Shown in pieces: positions 22,585 through 35,420 of a DNA stretch of 64,000 nucleotides (positions are counted from its first letter, which is position 1; each line of letters starts with the position of its first letter). Below the pieces are notes generated by a model, which was not told the origin of the DNA, made no database searches, and saw only the letters and a list, made by a program, of their open reading frames with translations. Source of the stretch: Ochotona curzoniae (taxonomy: Eukaryota > Chordata > Mammalia > Lagomorpha > Ochotonidae); contig NW_024465885.1 in assembly GCF_017591425.1 (NCBI RefSeq), positions 31,194,501-31,258,500 on the forward strand, given 5' to 3'. A program made the translations under genes and the position numbers.

Positions 22585-22684
22585 GTCTTGGACTTTATAA
22601 CCTCAAGAATAGGGAGAAACACATTTCTGCTCTTCATAAATCACTATTGGAGGTATTTTGTTGTAGCAGAAGAACCCAGAAATC
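22585..22684 (+). repeat. MLT1-type LTR, right part
   Basis: Starts with the second copy of GTCT and ends GGTATTTTGTTGTAGCAG plus a short tail, the typical MaLR LTR 3' end. Confidence 0.65.
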
Positions 22685-22685
22685 G

Positions 22686-22839
22686 CTCCAAAAGACCCCA
22701 GAAATCTCACTTTTTAATTATATGTGATCAAAAATAAGTCAACTTATTTTGAAATGACCTAATAGAGCTACTCAAAAAAGAAAATCTCATTCATAGGAAT
22801 AACAGTATCTGGTTTGTCAAGTGCTTTGTTGAAGTTATT
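22686..22839 (+). repeat. 154-bp direct duplication, copy A
   Basis: Matches 25109-25262 over 154 bases without a gap, with six substitutions by my count. It begins CTCCAAAAGACCCCAGAAAT, directly after the MLT1 end. Confidence 0.9.
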
Positions 22840-23463
22840 TGTTGTTTTGTAGAAGTACAAATGCTCTAAGTCATATGTAAACAGTAAGTTGTGTTGTGAA
22901 TTAAGGCCACGTAAAGGTATAATGCCAACAGTGGTATAGGAATGTTAAAAGAATTTGGATGCAATTGAGCTCCCAGCTGAAAGGAATTTTCAGACATATG
23001 AGGGCATCTGCAAACTTTTCTCACAGCTTTTTGAGTGCAGGTGGGTGGAGGGTGAAAAGGCCATAAACACAGAGAAATTGCTCCCAAGGCATAGTCACTC
23101 TTTTAATACAGGCCACATCAGTCGCACCACAGAGATGGCTAGAATTAATCAAATTCACACAGCAAGTCTTGACACTCTGTGGCTTAATTAGAGTGATTAT
23201 GGGTAGGCTTTAAAAATCTGCTTTGTCAGCAGATGAGTCAATGAGACGTTACCATAAAGAGCATATTCCCACTCCACCCTTGACACAGAATGAGCTCAAA
23301 AATTCAGGCTTAAGTTAGTACTTTAATAATTGTTTGCAATATAGTTGGCAACAGTATTTTGTAACTGTGTTCTTATAGAAGTGCTTGAGGAGATTATGGC
23401 AGTGGATCAGGTTTTTCTCTACTTTGTGGGAAGGTGTCAACTATTTTTTGCAATGAAAGAATA
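22840..23463. other. Stretch with no recognised feature
   Basis: No gene or named repeat seen. Confidence 0.35.
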
Positions 23464-23585
23464 CAAGGGGTACTCAAAGAGCCCGTGAAAATTTGTGGTA
23501 TGAAAAAGTACATAGATTTCAATATGCACCAAATTAACTTTAATTTCATTTTCACAAACTTTTGTGCTTTGTTTCTAGAGGGAGG
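23464..23585. repeat. Palindromic MITE-like element
   Basis: Left arm GGGGTACTCAAAGAGCCCGT then GAAAATTTG; right arm CATTTTCACAAACTTTTGTG. The arms are imperfect reverse complements around an AT-rich centre. I know this shape from mariner-derived short elements in mammals; the exact family is not assigned. Confidence 0.55.
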
Positions 23586-24577
23586 GAAATGGAAAGTTTA
23601 TGACAGAGATTTGTTTTAGTGTTTTGTACACAAAAGTGTTCACAAATATTTTGGTTTTCAGAGATAAGTTGGAGCCATAAACTACCTGTGACCTACATAA
23701 TTAGCAACAAAAGAAATTCACAGGGAATAGTTTGGAAGGAAATAGAGTAGAACAAAGTTGATCAGTTGATAATTTACTGTTTTGTTTTGCTTTGTAATCA
23801 CGTAAATGTATATTATTGAATTATGGTGCTTGGAAACCAAAATGAAAGTTCAGAATGTTTTATAAAAAGATGCACAATTTAAAAATATTAAAATATCTCA
23901 GGGCAACAGTTATTGGGGAAGTTTAATTCACTGATCATTTGATATGGGTGTGTAATTTAATTTCACTGGATTTTTAAGAATATTATGTGGAATACCTAAA
24001 ATTAAGTGATGGTTCTTCTACTCTGATTTTTTTTTGTAATAATATGGTTTTTATTCGTTTTTGTTATTTTTAAGGCAAATGATTCACCAAATGCACAACT
24101 AAACATTTTAAAATATTTCTGTTTAGAGGATTACTCATATTTTATTCACAAATCAAAAAATAAAACTTACAATCCAGGAGAGATTTTCAAAAAGTTATAA
24201 GCCAGGAAGCACTACCCTTTTCTCTTTATTATCTTATAGTTTTCAGTATTGTCTGTGTGAGAGGACTTTCTTATTAATGGTTCAACTTCAGGCAATCCTC
24301 TGAACTTGAGGCCATGAGGCTACCAGCTTATTGAACACATCCACTTGGATGCCTGATAGCCATTTCACATAAAACATGACCCAAGGTGAACTCATGTTTG
24401 TTCTTGTTTCACAACTTGCTCTGAATATGCTCTCCCTTCCTTTTTGTTGTTGTACTAGTAGGACTTTTACCTATTACTCAGGCCAAAGATTTTAGAGTCA
24501 GTAATGATTCCTGTCATTCACCAATCCCCAACGCCAGCCCTGAGCATCATTTGTTTTTCAATTCATTTTTACCTGGA
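23586..24577. other. Stretch with no recognised feature
   Basis: AT-rich, no gene or clear repeat. Confidence 0.35.
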
Positions 24578-24890
24578 TCTGATGCTATGGCGTAATAGAC
24601 TAATCCACTGACTGAGACCCCAAATCCCATATGGATGCCTCCTCATGTCCTGGCTGTTCCACTTCAGATCCAGCTTCCTGCTTATGGCCACGTAAAGCAT
24701 TGGAGGATAGCTCAAGTCCCTGGGCCACAGTACCCATGTGGAGATCCGAAAGAAGCTCCTGGCTTTAACCATTTCCACCCAGCTCTAACCATTGCGGCCA
24801 TTTGGGGAATGAACCAGAGGATGGAAGACCTCTGTCTTTCTCTCTCCTTCCTCCACCTACTTTTTCCCTCCCACCATTTTCTCTCATATT
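24578..24890 (+). repeat. C-type SINE, older form
   Basis: CTATGGCGTAATAGACTAAT, CAAATCCCATATGGATGC, GGATAGCTCAAGTCCCTGGG and a CT-rich end. Confidence 0.85.
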
Positions 24891-24954
24891 GTTCTTACAG
24901 TTCTTTAGTAAAAGCTTTAACATTTAACATTCTGCTCTAAGTGTATAATGCCAC

Positions 24955-25102
24955 AGAATGTAAGTGTTTGCTACTTATTGTCTTTCTTCCTATACTAAGT
25001 CCCTTTAGAGCAGAGAGTTTAATTTATTCATCAGTTGATTCCAAGTACTTATAACAGTTCCAGGCATAAGTAAAATGTATAATAAATATGTATTGAATGA
25101 AT
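24955..25102 (+). repeat. L2 LINE 3' end
   Basis: AGCAGAGAGTTTAATTTATT, ACAGTTCCAGGCATAAG and AATAAATATGTATTGAATGA give the characteristic L2 3' terminus. Confidence 0.7.
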
Positions 25103-25108
25103 GTAGCT

Positions 25109-25262
25109 CTCCAAAAGACCCCAGAAATCTCACTTTTTAATCATATCTGATCAAAAATAAGTCAACTTATTTTGAAATGGCCTAATAGAGCTACTCAAAA
25201 AAGAAAATCTTATTCATAGGAATAACAGTATCTGGTTTGTCAAGTGATTTGCTGAAGTTATT
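25109..25262 (+). repeat. 154-bp direct duplication, copy B
   Basis: Partner of 22686-22839; it begins just after the L2 3' end. Confidence 0.9.
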
Positions 25263-27514
25263 AGTAATAATTCCTATAAGTATCTCAAAATCTATCATGA
25301 AATCAACCAAGTAGCTGGCATTACTATTGGCATATGTTAACTAGCTCAAAGTTTTCTTCTATTCCATCTCTAAATGCAGACAGATTTCTTAGTCTAAACT
25401 AAGATCTTGAGAGATCTTAAGATCAAGTCTGTTGTTTTCAGAATCCATTTCTGTCAAAGTCAGGATAGCACGTTTGCTAATACTTGGTATTTCTTTTATT
25501 TTAGATATTTCTCCAAAGGTTGCTGACATTGCCCCTGAAATCGTCAAAGGACTCTCGATTCAGAAACACTTATACCCTCAAAATTACTATTCTTTCTTTT
25601 TCTTAATCCCCTTCTAGGGATGGTAGTTTTTCTTTTCCTTTAAGGTTGCCATTTTGGAATAAAGAATAAAAACAGAATGAGACTTTGAAGGATATGCTTT
25701 TGTTTCCATTTGAGCTGAGCAGGAGTCTGACCACTTTCTCTGTACTTCTCTAACAGCCTGTTCTGAAGCATCACTTCATTTTGACATGTGTTCTGCTCTA
25801 CACCAGTTTGGGGTTTCAGCTGGTATCTTTTATATTTGTAGCTCAGCCATCATGCAGTACCATGAAGTCTTTTTGGTGACCTATGTGTTTCTTCTTCTTC
25901 TTTCCTTTTGAGTATTATTTTTAAATCTGACAAGCTATTTTGAAGTTATTCATTCCTCATGAGATATTTTCTATTATAGATCTTAGTCAGTGTAAATACA
26001 TATAATCCTTGGAAGTTAAGAAAAATACTTTTCAGCCCCTGCTAAGAGTAAGTAAGAAAATGTGCTATTTATAGGTGGAGTAGGGAACAAGCTTTTGTTT
26101 TCATTTTTGTTTTCCCTATGAGTGTAGTCCATGTACCACTAAGCCAGAGTCACCAGTTGGGTGATCACCGATTACTGAATCAGATCACCAATTATTGAAT
26201 CAGTGTTAGGAGGGGATAAATGAGAAGTATGGGGATTAGTATTTTTTTAAGCAGGTGTTTCAAATTATACTCTTCAAAGTTTGAGAACCTTATCTGTCAA
26301 GGATAGGCAGATGCATAAATTTCTGTTCTTAGGGAGTTAATATTATATTTAACATGCTTTAGCTTAAAAATGAATACCTATAAAATGAATGCCATAGGCT
26401 TGAGTCAGCAAGTCCAGGTATTAGGCATGAGGTAGTGGGTGTTATACTTGGCTTCATAGAGCAGGGATTTATTGCTCATATGAAGCTTTCAGGAACTGGT
26501 TGTTAAATTAGTGATGAAAGCTGTCCAGAAAGGTAAAGAAGTCATAACATTTTTATCTGGAAAATAATTTGAAATCATTTTGTTTTTCCCAAGTATCATG
26601 CAGAAAAGAAAACTGAAATCCAGAGGTTACTTGACTCCATTATCCCATGCCACGTAACATGGTGGCATGGGAAAAGACTAGAACCAAGATTTCTCAACTT
26701 TACTTATTACTTTGTTTACTTATTACTTATTACTTACTTTACTTATTACTATTCCATGGAGGACTTTAGACTGGCTAAGAGCAGAGGGGAAGGTGTTTTA
26801 AGAACTGAAGTAAATTTATTTCAATGTGTACCAAAGAAGTGTTTATTAACCAAAGTGTGTAGGGAAGAATAGAGGATTTGATTGAGAGGTTGGAAACAGA
26901 TAAGACTGAAAAGGCCGTTTAGGATCAAATTATGAGCAGCTTGAATGCTAGAGTAAAGGTGTACATATTGAAAAGCTGCTAAAAGTTTGGTGACAAGATA
27001 AAGAATTTATAAGGAATGTCAATGAAAAGTTGCTACTAGAATAGATGGAATGAGTTAAAGGTCAGGCCAGCAGAAACACGAAGATGAGCCAACTTTGTGA
27101 TTGATATTGGTAATAGGATGGATATGTAAACAAAGCTACACTATGTAGTAATATAGTATGGGAACTTGTTGAATTCTGATTTAGTTTGATTGTTTCATTC
27201 TTTTACTTGATCAACTTTCTAACTATGGTTTTTTTTTTTTTTAAGTTGCAAGATTCTTACACACCAATACATTTTTTCCTCAAGTCCAACTTTTCTTTTT
27301 CTTCATAAAATAAAGCTAAACAGACAAATTTAAGTCTTGTTAACTTGGGAGACTATGAAAATACTGTATTAAAATGCTAATTTATCCAGCAAACTAAAAG
27401 AAGCAGTTATGCTTCATTAAGATTATGACAAGATATGCATAAGATATGATCCTTGCTTTGGTGAGAGTTCTCTGGGGGAAGTAAAATCAATAGACTATAT
27501 CTACAACCTTTCTG
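25263..27514. other. Stretch with minor repeats only
   Basis: Contains a 20-base unit repeated twice at 26163-26202, a MIR/L2-like remnant at about 26580-26700, a TTAC/TTATTAC tandem at 26699-26748 and a T17 run at about 27228. No gene seen. Confidence 0.45.
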
Positions 27515-27604
27515 AGAGGTCTTCAAAGGGTTCGTAGGAAATGTATAGTATGCAAAAATTATTCATGAGTTTCAGAAGTGTTCTGGACCAAAGTATATTT
27601 ACTT
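27515..27604. repeat. Palindromic MITE-like element
   Basis: TCTTCAAAGGGTTCGTAGGA and CATGAGTTTCAGAAGTGTTC resemble the arms of the element at 23464; the right end abuts a SINE. Confidence 0.45.
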
Positions 27605-27880
27605 TAAAAAAAAACTAGTATTTATTTGAAAAACAGAGAGCTTCCACCTGCTGATTCACCTCATAAATGCTTGTAGTGTTCCTTGTGATGGGCCGAGCTA
27701 AAGCTGGAATCTGGGAACACAATCTAGGTTTCCCACGTGGGTGGTAAGAATACAACTGCTTGAGCCATCATGGCTGCTTTAGTAGGAATCTGAGCCAGGA
27801 GCCGGAATTTGAGCACAGGCACTCTCAAATGATATGTGGGCATTTTAACTACCATGTTAATTCCTGCCTCAAATTTACCT
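27605..27880 (-). repeat. C-type SINE, old
   Basis: AGTATTTATTTGAAAAACAG, CTTCCACCTGCTGATTCACC and a degraded head ending TAACTACCATGTTAATTCC. Confidence 0.7.
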
Positions 27881-29010
27881 TTTTAATCCCATTTCCCCAC
27901 AAATTCTTTGAAGTATCATTGTAGAAGGAGATTTACTTTCATTGTATTTAGCTCATTTAGTTATGAGTGTTGGCAGGTCATCAAAATTTACAAAATAGAC
28001 CCAGGAGACCCTTTGGTAGTTTTACTCTGAGTTCAAAAGCCTGAAAACTGGTATGCTTGTAATCCAGCCGCTGGCAGAACAAGAGCCAGGAAAATCTGTT
28101 AATGCAGTTGGAGCATGTGGACAGGAAAAATCCGGTGTCCCAATTCAACAGCTGGGAAGCAGGAAAAATTCTGCCTCATTTTTAGGAAGATCAACCTTTG
28201 TTGTTCTAGGCGAACCTTCAACAAATTAGGTGAGTCACGTCCACTGGCTTACTTGGTCTACAGATTGAAACATTAAGTTCTAAAAACACCCTTACAGAAA
28301 CACTCATGATGCAATTTGACTAAATAGCTGAACATCTCAGGGCACAGACTGCCACATACATTTACCATGCATGTCTCTGCTTTGAAGGATCTTATAGTTT
28401 ACTGAGTGTAAAATGATAACATAGTTTCAAGGCTCCACTACAGTTAGATTTATAAAGTCATGAAAATACAAAGCAGGGAATAATGAATTATGCCTGTGGA
28501 ATAAGAGGAAGTCAGAGAAATCGTAGGAATGAGTAACAGCTTTGTTTAGGTAGACAGGTGGATAGGTCATTTTGTTTATGGATATATTATCCTCTGAGTA
28601 TTGTCAGAATAATCTACTATGTCCCAACTGCTGTATGAGGCATGTGAGGGTTAGATGTATCTGAGAGAGAGTGAAATTCTAAGAAATAAGGATACCCAGA
28701 AATATGTTAGGTTGGTTCTTGGAGAAGTCACTCAGGACTTAATGCAAGAGTCCAAGGAACAGGAATATGTTATTTATTCTTAATTTGAACACTGAATGAA
28801 GAAAGGTTCTAAATGCCAGAGGAGAGTACAACACAACAAATCCCCTGTATTGATCAAGATTCAGCAATGATCAAGATGTGCCGTACTTGCTTAGTATATT
28901 CTTTCTTTGCTAAATGCTTCTTTAAAAATCTTGGAAGTTCTGTCATTTAGCTTTTACGTACTTCAGGATGCATCTCCAGGAAAATATGAACTTTTAAGAA
29001 AGCATAAATT
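27881..29010. other. Stretch with no recognised feature
   Basis: No gene or clear repeat. Confidence 0.35.
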
Positions 29011-29011
29011 T

Positions 29012-29341
29012 GGGTCTGGCACAGTAGCTTAGCAGCTAAAGTCCTTGCTTTGCACACGCAGGGATCCCATATGGATGCCTGTTTTAGTCTGGTGGCTCCA
29101 CATCCCATCGAGCTCCCTGCTTGGTCTAGGAAAGCAGCTGAGGACAGGATAAAGCCTTGGGATTCTGTACCTGCGTTGGAGACCTGGAAGAGGCTCCAGG
29201 CTCTTGGCTTCAAATTGGTGCAACTCCAGCCATTGAGGCCGCTTGGGGAGTGAATCAGCAGACGGGAAAATCGTCCTCTCTGTCTCTTCTCTCTGTATCC
29301 CTGACTTTCCAATAAAAATAAATATTTCAAAAAAAGGAAAT
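29012..29341 (+). repeat. Pika-type C SINE with target-site duplication
   Basis: GGTCTGGCACAGTAGCTTAG to CCAATAAAAATAAATATTTC. CATAAATTT flanks it at 29003-29011 and 29342-29350, extending to 12 of 13 matched bases. Confidence 0.93.
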
Positions 29342-29350
29342 CATAAATTT

Positions 29351-31261
29351 AATGCCAATATTATGCCTAACAAAGTCATAGTAATTCTTTGATATTATTT
29401 TGGCATTTACAAATATCAAATTCATATTAAAATGTCTGGATATCTCAAAATATCTAACTCTTGTTTAATTGAATAATAGTTCAAATATAGCCAACATATT
29501 ATATTTAAATGTTCTGAATCTGAAGTCTATGCAGAGATGACTTCCTTCATGTCTTTATTTTTCATACAGACGACTTTGCAGAAGAAACTGGGTCTGTTTA
29601 AATTGTTCCATGTTCTAAGTTTGTTCAACTGTTCATTCTAAAGTTAGTTTTTTGATAGAGATCTTCCATGTAATTTTCTTTTTATAATATGTATATATAT
29701 AATCTCTTTATATACATATATATGAATGTATGTATATACTATGTGTGTGTATATATATGTAGTAAATATATACATAGTAAATTTTGTCACCTAGTTTTAA
29801 ATGAGAGACTCTTATGAGAACAAAAGAGCTAAGGAGATGCTTCCAGGAGAGTGGTGTGTTGTTGGTAAGAGAAAAGAGAATGCATAATTTGACATGAAAG
29901 GCATAGATTAAGAAGATGAATGAAGCAGGAATGGAGGAGATGATACAGAGAATAAGACATCTCCACCGCTCCTTTGCATCTACCCCAGGAAGTAAATCCA
30001 TTTCAAGAAAATGGAGGCATTATAATGAGGCAAATGGGTTATAGTTCACAGATCAGTCCTCTGTGAAGAGGATGATAGAAATCTGAGTAGTAAAAACATA
30101 TTAATTCCTCTAAGAACAGTGTTACATCCACTTCAGTCTTTGGTCTAAATATAGAACACACACATTTTTCTTAAGAAAAGGACAGATTGATATTTACTAT
30201 ATAATCATACACAATTTAAGGATACATAGTTCAATACAGTATAGTTTTTACAGCGTATTGCTTTTACATCTTAAACTATAAAACAAAGCAGTTGAACTGA
30301 GAATACCTTACCCAATATCATAGCCCCATTGCTTTTCATGCTCTTTTGCTTTTTGTTGAATAACACATTAGTTCATTTTAAGCCAAGTATTTCAATGTGT
30401 CAAATAAAAGTACTGCTGTGACTAGATAACAGCTGACTTCGTTTTTACTTGAGTGTGAGGTGGGACTCACAGATACCAACTTGTATTCTTTTTTAGTGAA
30501 AGCCATCTTTGTAGATTCCAAAACTGTTAGAAATATTGACAGAATATCCTTTGAAAAAAATCTAATCAGGGTAGACTGCAGCAACATGTTTACTGTAATA
30601 AGTACTCATTTTCATAGAGTACTGGTGAGAATACCCCGGTAAAATCAATGATTTCAGTTTTTTATATTAATTAAGTATCATTTTACTTCTACACTTTTCC
30701 ACAAGCTGTCATTTTATGTGTTTCTGCACTTCACTGCCATCTAACACAGACTCCAAGCTCCAGGCATTTGTTCTGCTGATATATCCTCAAGTGCAGTAGA
30801 CTATAGGTATCACTCTACTACAGTGAAAATGGGGGACAGATGAGACCATTTCACTGGATTATTTTGCACCATTTAAAAAATGTCAGAATTTGGCATATTT
30901 CTACTGAAAACAATAATAGATTTGAGAAAAAGGGTATATATAACTTACTTATTTATTTATTGCTGTATTCAGTACCACATGGTAAAAGATATAAAGTGGA
31001 ACATTTAAAATTGATACAATTCCTACTTCTGTTCAACAGTCTGAAGGGTTTTACAGTTTGTAGTTAAAATTAGAGACTGAATGAAAATCTATGAAATGCA
31101 GATTTTAATAGTTCAGAGAGAAATTTAAGAGAATAGCGTGTGAGTTAGCATTCAATTAGGAAAGATCAAGGGCAGGAGAGGCTATAGCAATATCAGATAC
31201 AGCAAACATTTAGAAAAACAGTTACGTGTTGATATGCAGGCTCAGCAGAAATGGGTTATCA
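29351..31261. other. Stretch with a TA/TG-rich tract only
   Basis: A TA/TG-rich microsatellite-like tract lies at about 29690-29776. No gene seen. Confidence 0.4.
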
Positions 31262-31317
31262 GTAAATATATATATATATATTTATTTATTTATATATTTA
31301 TTTATTTATATATATAT

Positions 31318-31348
<31 letters not shown>

Positions 31349-31612
31349 CTGAGAAGGAGAAACACAGAAAATATTCCACCTGTTGGTTCACTCCCCAAAT
31401 GGCTGCAAGGGCCAGGGCTGGGCCAGGCTGATATCTGGAGCCAGGTCTCCCTGTGGGTGCAGGGCACCAAGTACTTGGGCCATCTTCTGCTGCTTTCCCA
31501 AGCACATCAACAGGAAGCTAAATTGAAAGTGGAGCAGCTGGAACACAGACATCCATTTGAGATTCTGGCATCACAGTGATGGCTTTATTTGCTACACTAC
31601 AACACCAGTCCC
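31262..31612 (-). repeat. C-type SINE with expanded TA/TTTA/GA tail
   Basis: The A-tail region has become (TA)n, (TTTA)n and (GA)n at 31266-31348; the body runs from CCACCTGTTGGTTCACTCCC to CTACACTACAACACCAGTCC. Confidence 0.85.
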
Positions 31613-32710
31613 AAGGGCAATATCTAGGATACACAAACCAAGCTGACAAATCAGGTAGTCATTAGAACTATGTATAATTTGTACTTCAAACTCAAGGAAA
31701 CAGATCTGGGTAAAAATCTAAGTATACAGATCTGAAGGGTTGGGATGTGGTCTTGGTGTTCCTAAGACTATAGAGTTTTCATATTCTAATTTTTGAAGCT
31801 TGTGTTACAGTAATTGTATAACAAGAGACTACACCTGGAATGTTCTTTAGCTATGTGAAGTTTGTAACTCAGAATAGCCTCACATAAACTACTGAAGATT
31901 AGCATGGGACAGGTGAGCCCAGAGGAGGCCAGGTGTGGTCTTGGTCATCTGCTCTGGGTCATTTGGCCATGTACATGGTGGGAGCCATGCTAGTAGTCCT
32001 GGAGGGGGCCAGGCATGTCCCAGGAGGCAGTCCAGAGCACCAGTGGTGCTGGGTAAAACCCACAGACCTCCTAGTGGCTTGCTCATGGGGGTTTGGTGGT
32101 ATGGGCTTGCAGGGAGCCTGGGGAATAGTACTAGTTGTGGGCATGCAGTGGCCAAGGCGCTCAGTCCAAGTGAGGAATGACCTCTGAGGGACTTGCTTCC
32201 ATCAACAAGGCTACTGTTCTTGCAGGTTTTTGCCTCCTCAATGGCTTAGATGGAACAGTGGATGGCATACCCAGAAGCACACGGAAGATATGGCAGTCCA
32301 TTGGAGCCCACGGAGGACATTTGATACCATAGCAGAGGATGGAGGGCAGATTGCCTAGAGAAGGGGGTGAGGGGATGTGTGGGAGGGAGGACTGCTGAGG
32401 GAGTATATTGTGGGTGAGGAATAACTACTGAGGGATTTCTATCAACAGAGCCACTCTGCTTGCCGGTAAGCAAAGGGGCTGAGACTAAAAGATTTGGTGA
32501 GGGGAGTGGGAGGATCTTTAAGGGTCAGATCGATGTACTAGCTCACATGGGAGATCTGAGCTGGGGTATTTAGCATCAACCACCACTGACTATCACTCAC
32601 TGGTGCACACTAAAGCTAGGGCTGAGGACCTCCAGGCAGGGCTAAATGATAGTACCCACCAGTGAGAATTGGAACAAGGAATGGGTCATGTTAGGTTGGG
32701 ACATGACACT

Positions 32711-32740
32711 AACCAGACAACCAGACAACCAGACAACCAG
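32711..32740 (+). repeat. 8-bp tandem repeat
   Basis: Unit AACCAGAC, 3.75 copies, perfect. Confidence 0.95.
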
Positions 32741-35094
32741 ATCTTAGGGCAGGTTCTATTGGGGGTATGTGGGCCCACTACTGTGGAATGGCAATTTCTG
32801 TTGGTTTGCTTAAGAGCTGGGGGTGGTGACAGGCTGAACTAAGCCTGACCATGGAACTCTCCAACACTCATGGGTTGGGTACAGGCTGGGCTAGTCCAGG
32901 CTGTAGCATCTATTGGCACACTCAAGAATAGGGTGGGAATAGGCTGGGCCACAACATCTACCAGCTCATACAAAGGCTGGAACATACATAAAGGGTAGTC
33001 TGTGCCAGGAAAGGACCTAGCACCTGTTGGCATGTATGAAATCTGGATCTGGGAGTGGGCCCGGTGGGGAACTTGAAAAACTCCCCTGGTGGGCCATAGC
33101 TCCCACTAGTAAGCATGTTGATTCCAGCCTGGGTGTTCATCTGGCTGGACAAGGTACTTCTACCTGTGGACAAGTGTGTGAATTGGTTCTGGAAGGTGGC
33201 AGATGAGCAGGGTAGGGCAAACCTTAGCACACTAGCATGTGCAGGAGCCAGGTTAGAATGCAGACCATGCCAAACTATGATATCAGACCTACTGGTTTGC
33301 ATGAGCCAGGGGTGGGAGCAGGCTGGGTAGGGCTAGGCTGCAGAACCTGCCAGCAAGAGTTGGGACTGGGAGCGGGCCAGATTAGGCCAGGTTGAAGCAT
33401 GTGATAGCAAAGGCCAGGATGGGAGATGGGCCATGCTGACTGGTTCAGAGCACCACTGGCATGCATAAGATCTGTGACTGGAAATAGGCCTGGTTGGGGA
33501 GCTAAGGGGACACCCCAGCTGTGTTGTGGTTTCCACTGGTGAGCGCAAGAGCCAGTATGGGGGTGGCATTGAGGGCTGGATATGGTCTCTGGTGTGCCAG
33601 ACTGGGCTAGGCTCCAGCACTCACTGGTGCTAGTGAGAGCCAGGATAGGTGTAGAATAGGCTGGGCTAGGTCTCAGCTCTCACTGAACCATGTGATAGCT
33701 ATGTCTAGGCATGGACCAGGTGTGATTAGGCTGTGGCACCCAGTGGTAAGAACCAGAATGGGTATGGGCTGATTGAGCAAGGCCACTGTTCCTTCCACAA
33801 CAGGAGGTGGAGTAAATCAGCCTGGGCCAAGGAACCCCCAGTGAGTATGAGATCTACCGCTGGGAGGAGACACAATAAGGAGTTTGGGGAACTCCTCTGT
33901 CATGATGCAGACCCTGCAGGTGAGCACAAGAACCAAAGCAAGGATCAGCCCAGACCAGACCAAGTTACGGTACCTGCCAGCATATGTGTAGCTCAGGTCT
34001 GGGGATTGGACTGGCTGGACCAATTTATAACACCCATTGGCAGATCTGAGAACCAGCATGGGATGCAGGGTAGGCCAGGTTGGGTTGCAACAAAAGCTAA
34101 TTTACATCAAGGGCAGGACTGGGACTGGCTGAGCTGGAGTAGGCTGCAGCAGGCTGCAGCACCCACCATCATCATGAGCACAGTTCAGGCTGGGACATGC
34201 TACAGCACCTGCTGGCAAATGCCGAGGTGAGGTGGACCAGATTGAGCCTCAGCAACCACCGGTACATGTGAGACCAAGGGAGAAGGGTACAAGCCTGGTA
34301 GGGAGGCAGTGCAGTCTCACCTGCTAGGCCACTGCTCCCATTGCTGAGTGTGAGAACTGGGACTGGGGGCAGGCCAAGTCGGGCAGGGCTACAACACCTG
34401 TTGGCCTGCGTATGAACTGGGTTAGGGAGAGAGCCAGGCTGGGCTAACTGGCTGTATCCACTGGTACAGGCATGAGCCAGGGTAAGGGCAGGCTGGTTGG
34501 GCTGTTCTGCACCATCAGATGGCAAGTGCTGAGACTCTGGGAAAATCCTGTCAAGCTAAACTTAAGAACCACCTGGAGAGTACAAAATCTGAGAATAGGA
34601 GTGAGCCCAGTAGGGAAACCGTGGGAACATCTTTGATGGACTGCAACTCCCACTGGTGAGCATGAGAACCAGGGCTAGGGGAGGGCCTGGCTAGATAGAT
34701 GGTGGCACCCTCAGCCATGAATGTAGGCTGGGTAGTGGGGTTGGTTAGGTTGAACTAGGCTCCAATGCCCATTTGTGTGTACAAGAGCTGAATGGGATAT
34801 GGGACAGACTGGATCATTCTGTTGCACATACTGGCAAACACAGGTATTAGGGCTGGCGGCAGTCATTGTGGCAGTTATCAAGGGTCGCTCTGAGTAGGCT
34901 ACAGTTCCCACTTGTGTACATGAGGGCCAAGTGTGTAGTGGGCTGGTTGGGCTGAGCTGCAACATCCATTTGTTCATGTTAGAGTTAAGGCTGGGGAAAG
35001 AAATGATCCAGCAATTGAAACTACCAGTGTGTTCATAGGCTGATGTGAGTGATGGACTGAACTAGACCTAATTCTGGCAAGCACACACAAGAGT

Positions 35095-35420
35095 CAGGCG
35101 TGATCGCATAGTGGTTGAAGTCCTCGCGTTGCACACGCTGGGATCCCATATGGGCGCAGGTTCTAATCCCGGTGGCCCTGCTTCCCATCCAGCTCCCTGC
35201 TTGTGGTCTGGGCCAGCAGTCGAGGATGGCCCAAAGCTTTGGGACCCTGCACCTGCATTGGAGACCTGGATGAGCTTCTGGCTCCTGGCTTCGGATTGGC
35301 TCAGCTCCAGCCGTTGCAGTCACTTGGGGAGTGAACCATCAGACAGAAGATCTTCCTCTCTTCCTTTCCTCCTTTGTATATCCGCCTTTCCAATAAAAAT
35401 AAAGAAATCTTTAAAAAAAA
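35095..35420 (+). repeat. Pika-type C SINE inside copy 2
   Basis: CAGGCGTGATCGCATAGTGG head, intact Pol III B-box-like GGTTCTAATCCC, tail AATAAAAATAAAGAAATC plus A run. AAGAGT occurs on both sides as a short target-site duplication. Confidence 0.93.

Noticed and set aside
33733..34230. A 165-codon plus-strand frame
   Set aside because: Lies inside the degenerate G-rich array of the composite element; neighbouring units are not open in the same frame.
32800..35040. Regular-looking repeats suggesting a CRISPR or satellite array
   Set aside because: Units vary in length and sequence, have no constant repeat/spacer pattern, and recur in other copies of the composite element in a mammalian genome.
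35160..35175. A tRNA-like B box (GGTTCTAATCCC) suggesting a tRNA gene
   Set aside because: It is the internal Pol III promoter of a tRNA-derived SINE; no cloverleaf can be formed from the surroundings.
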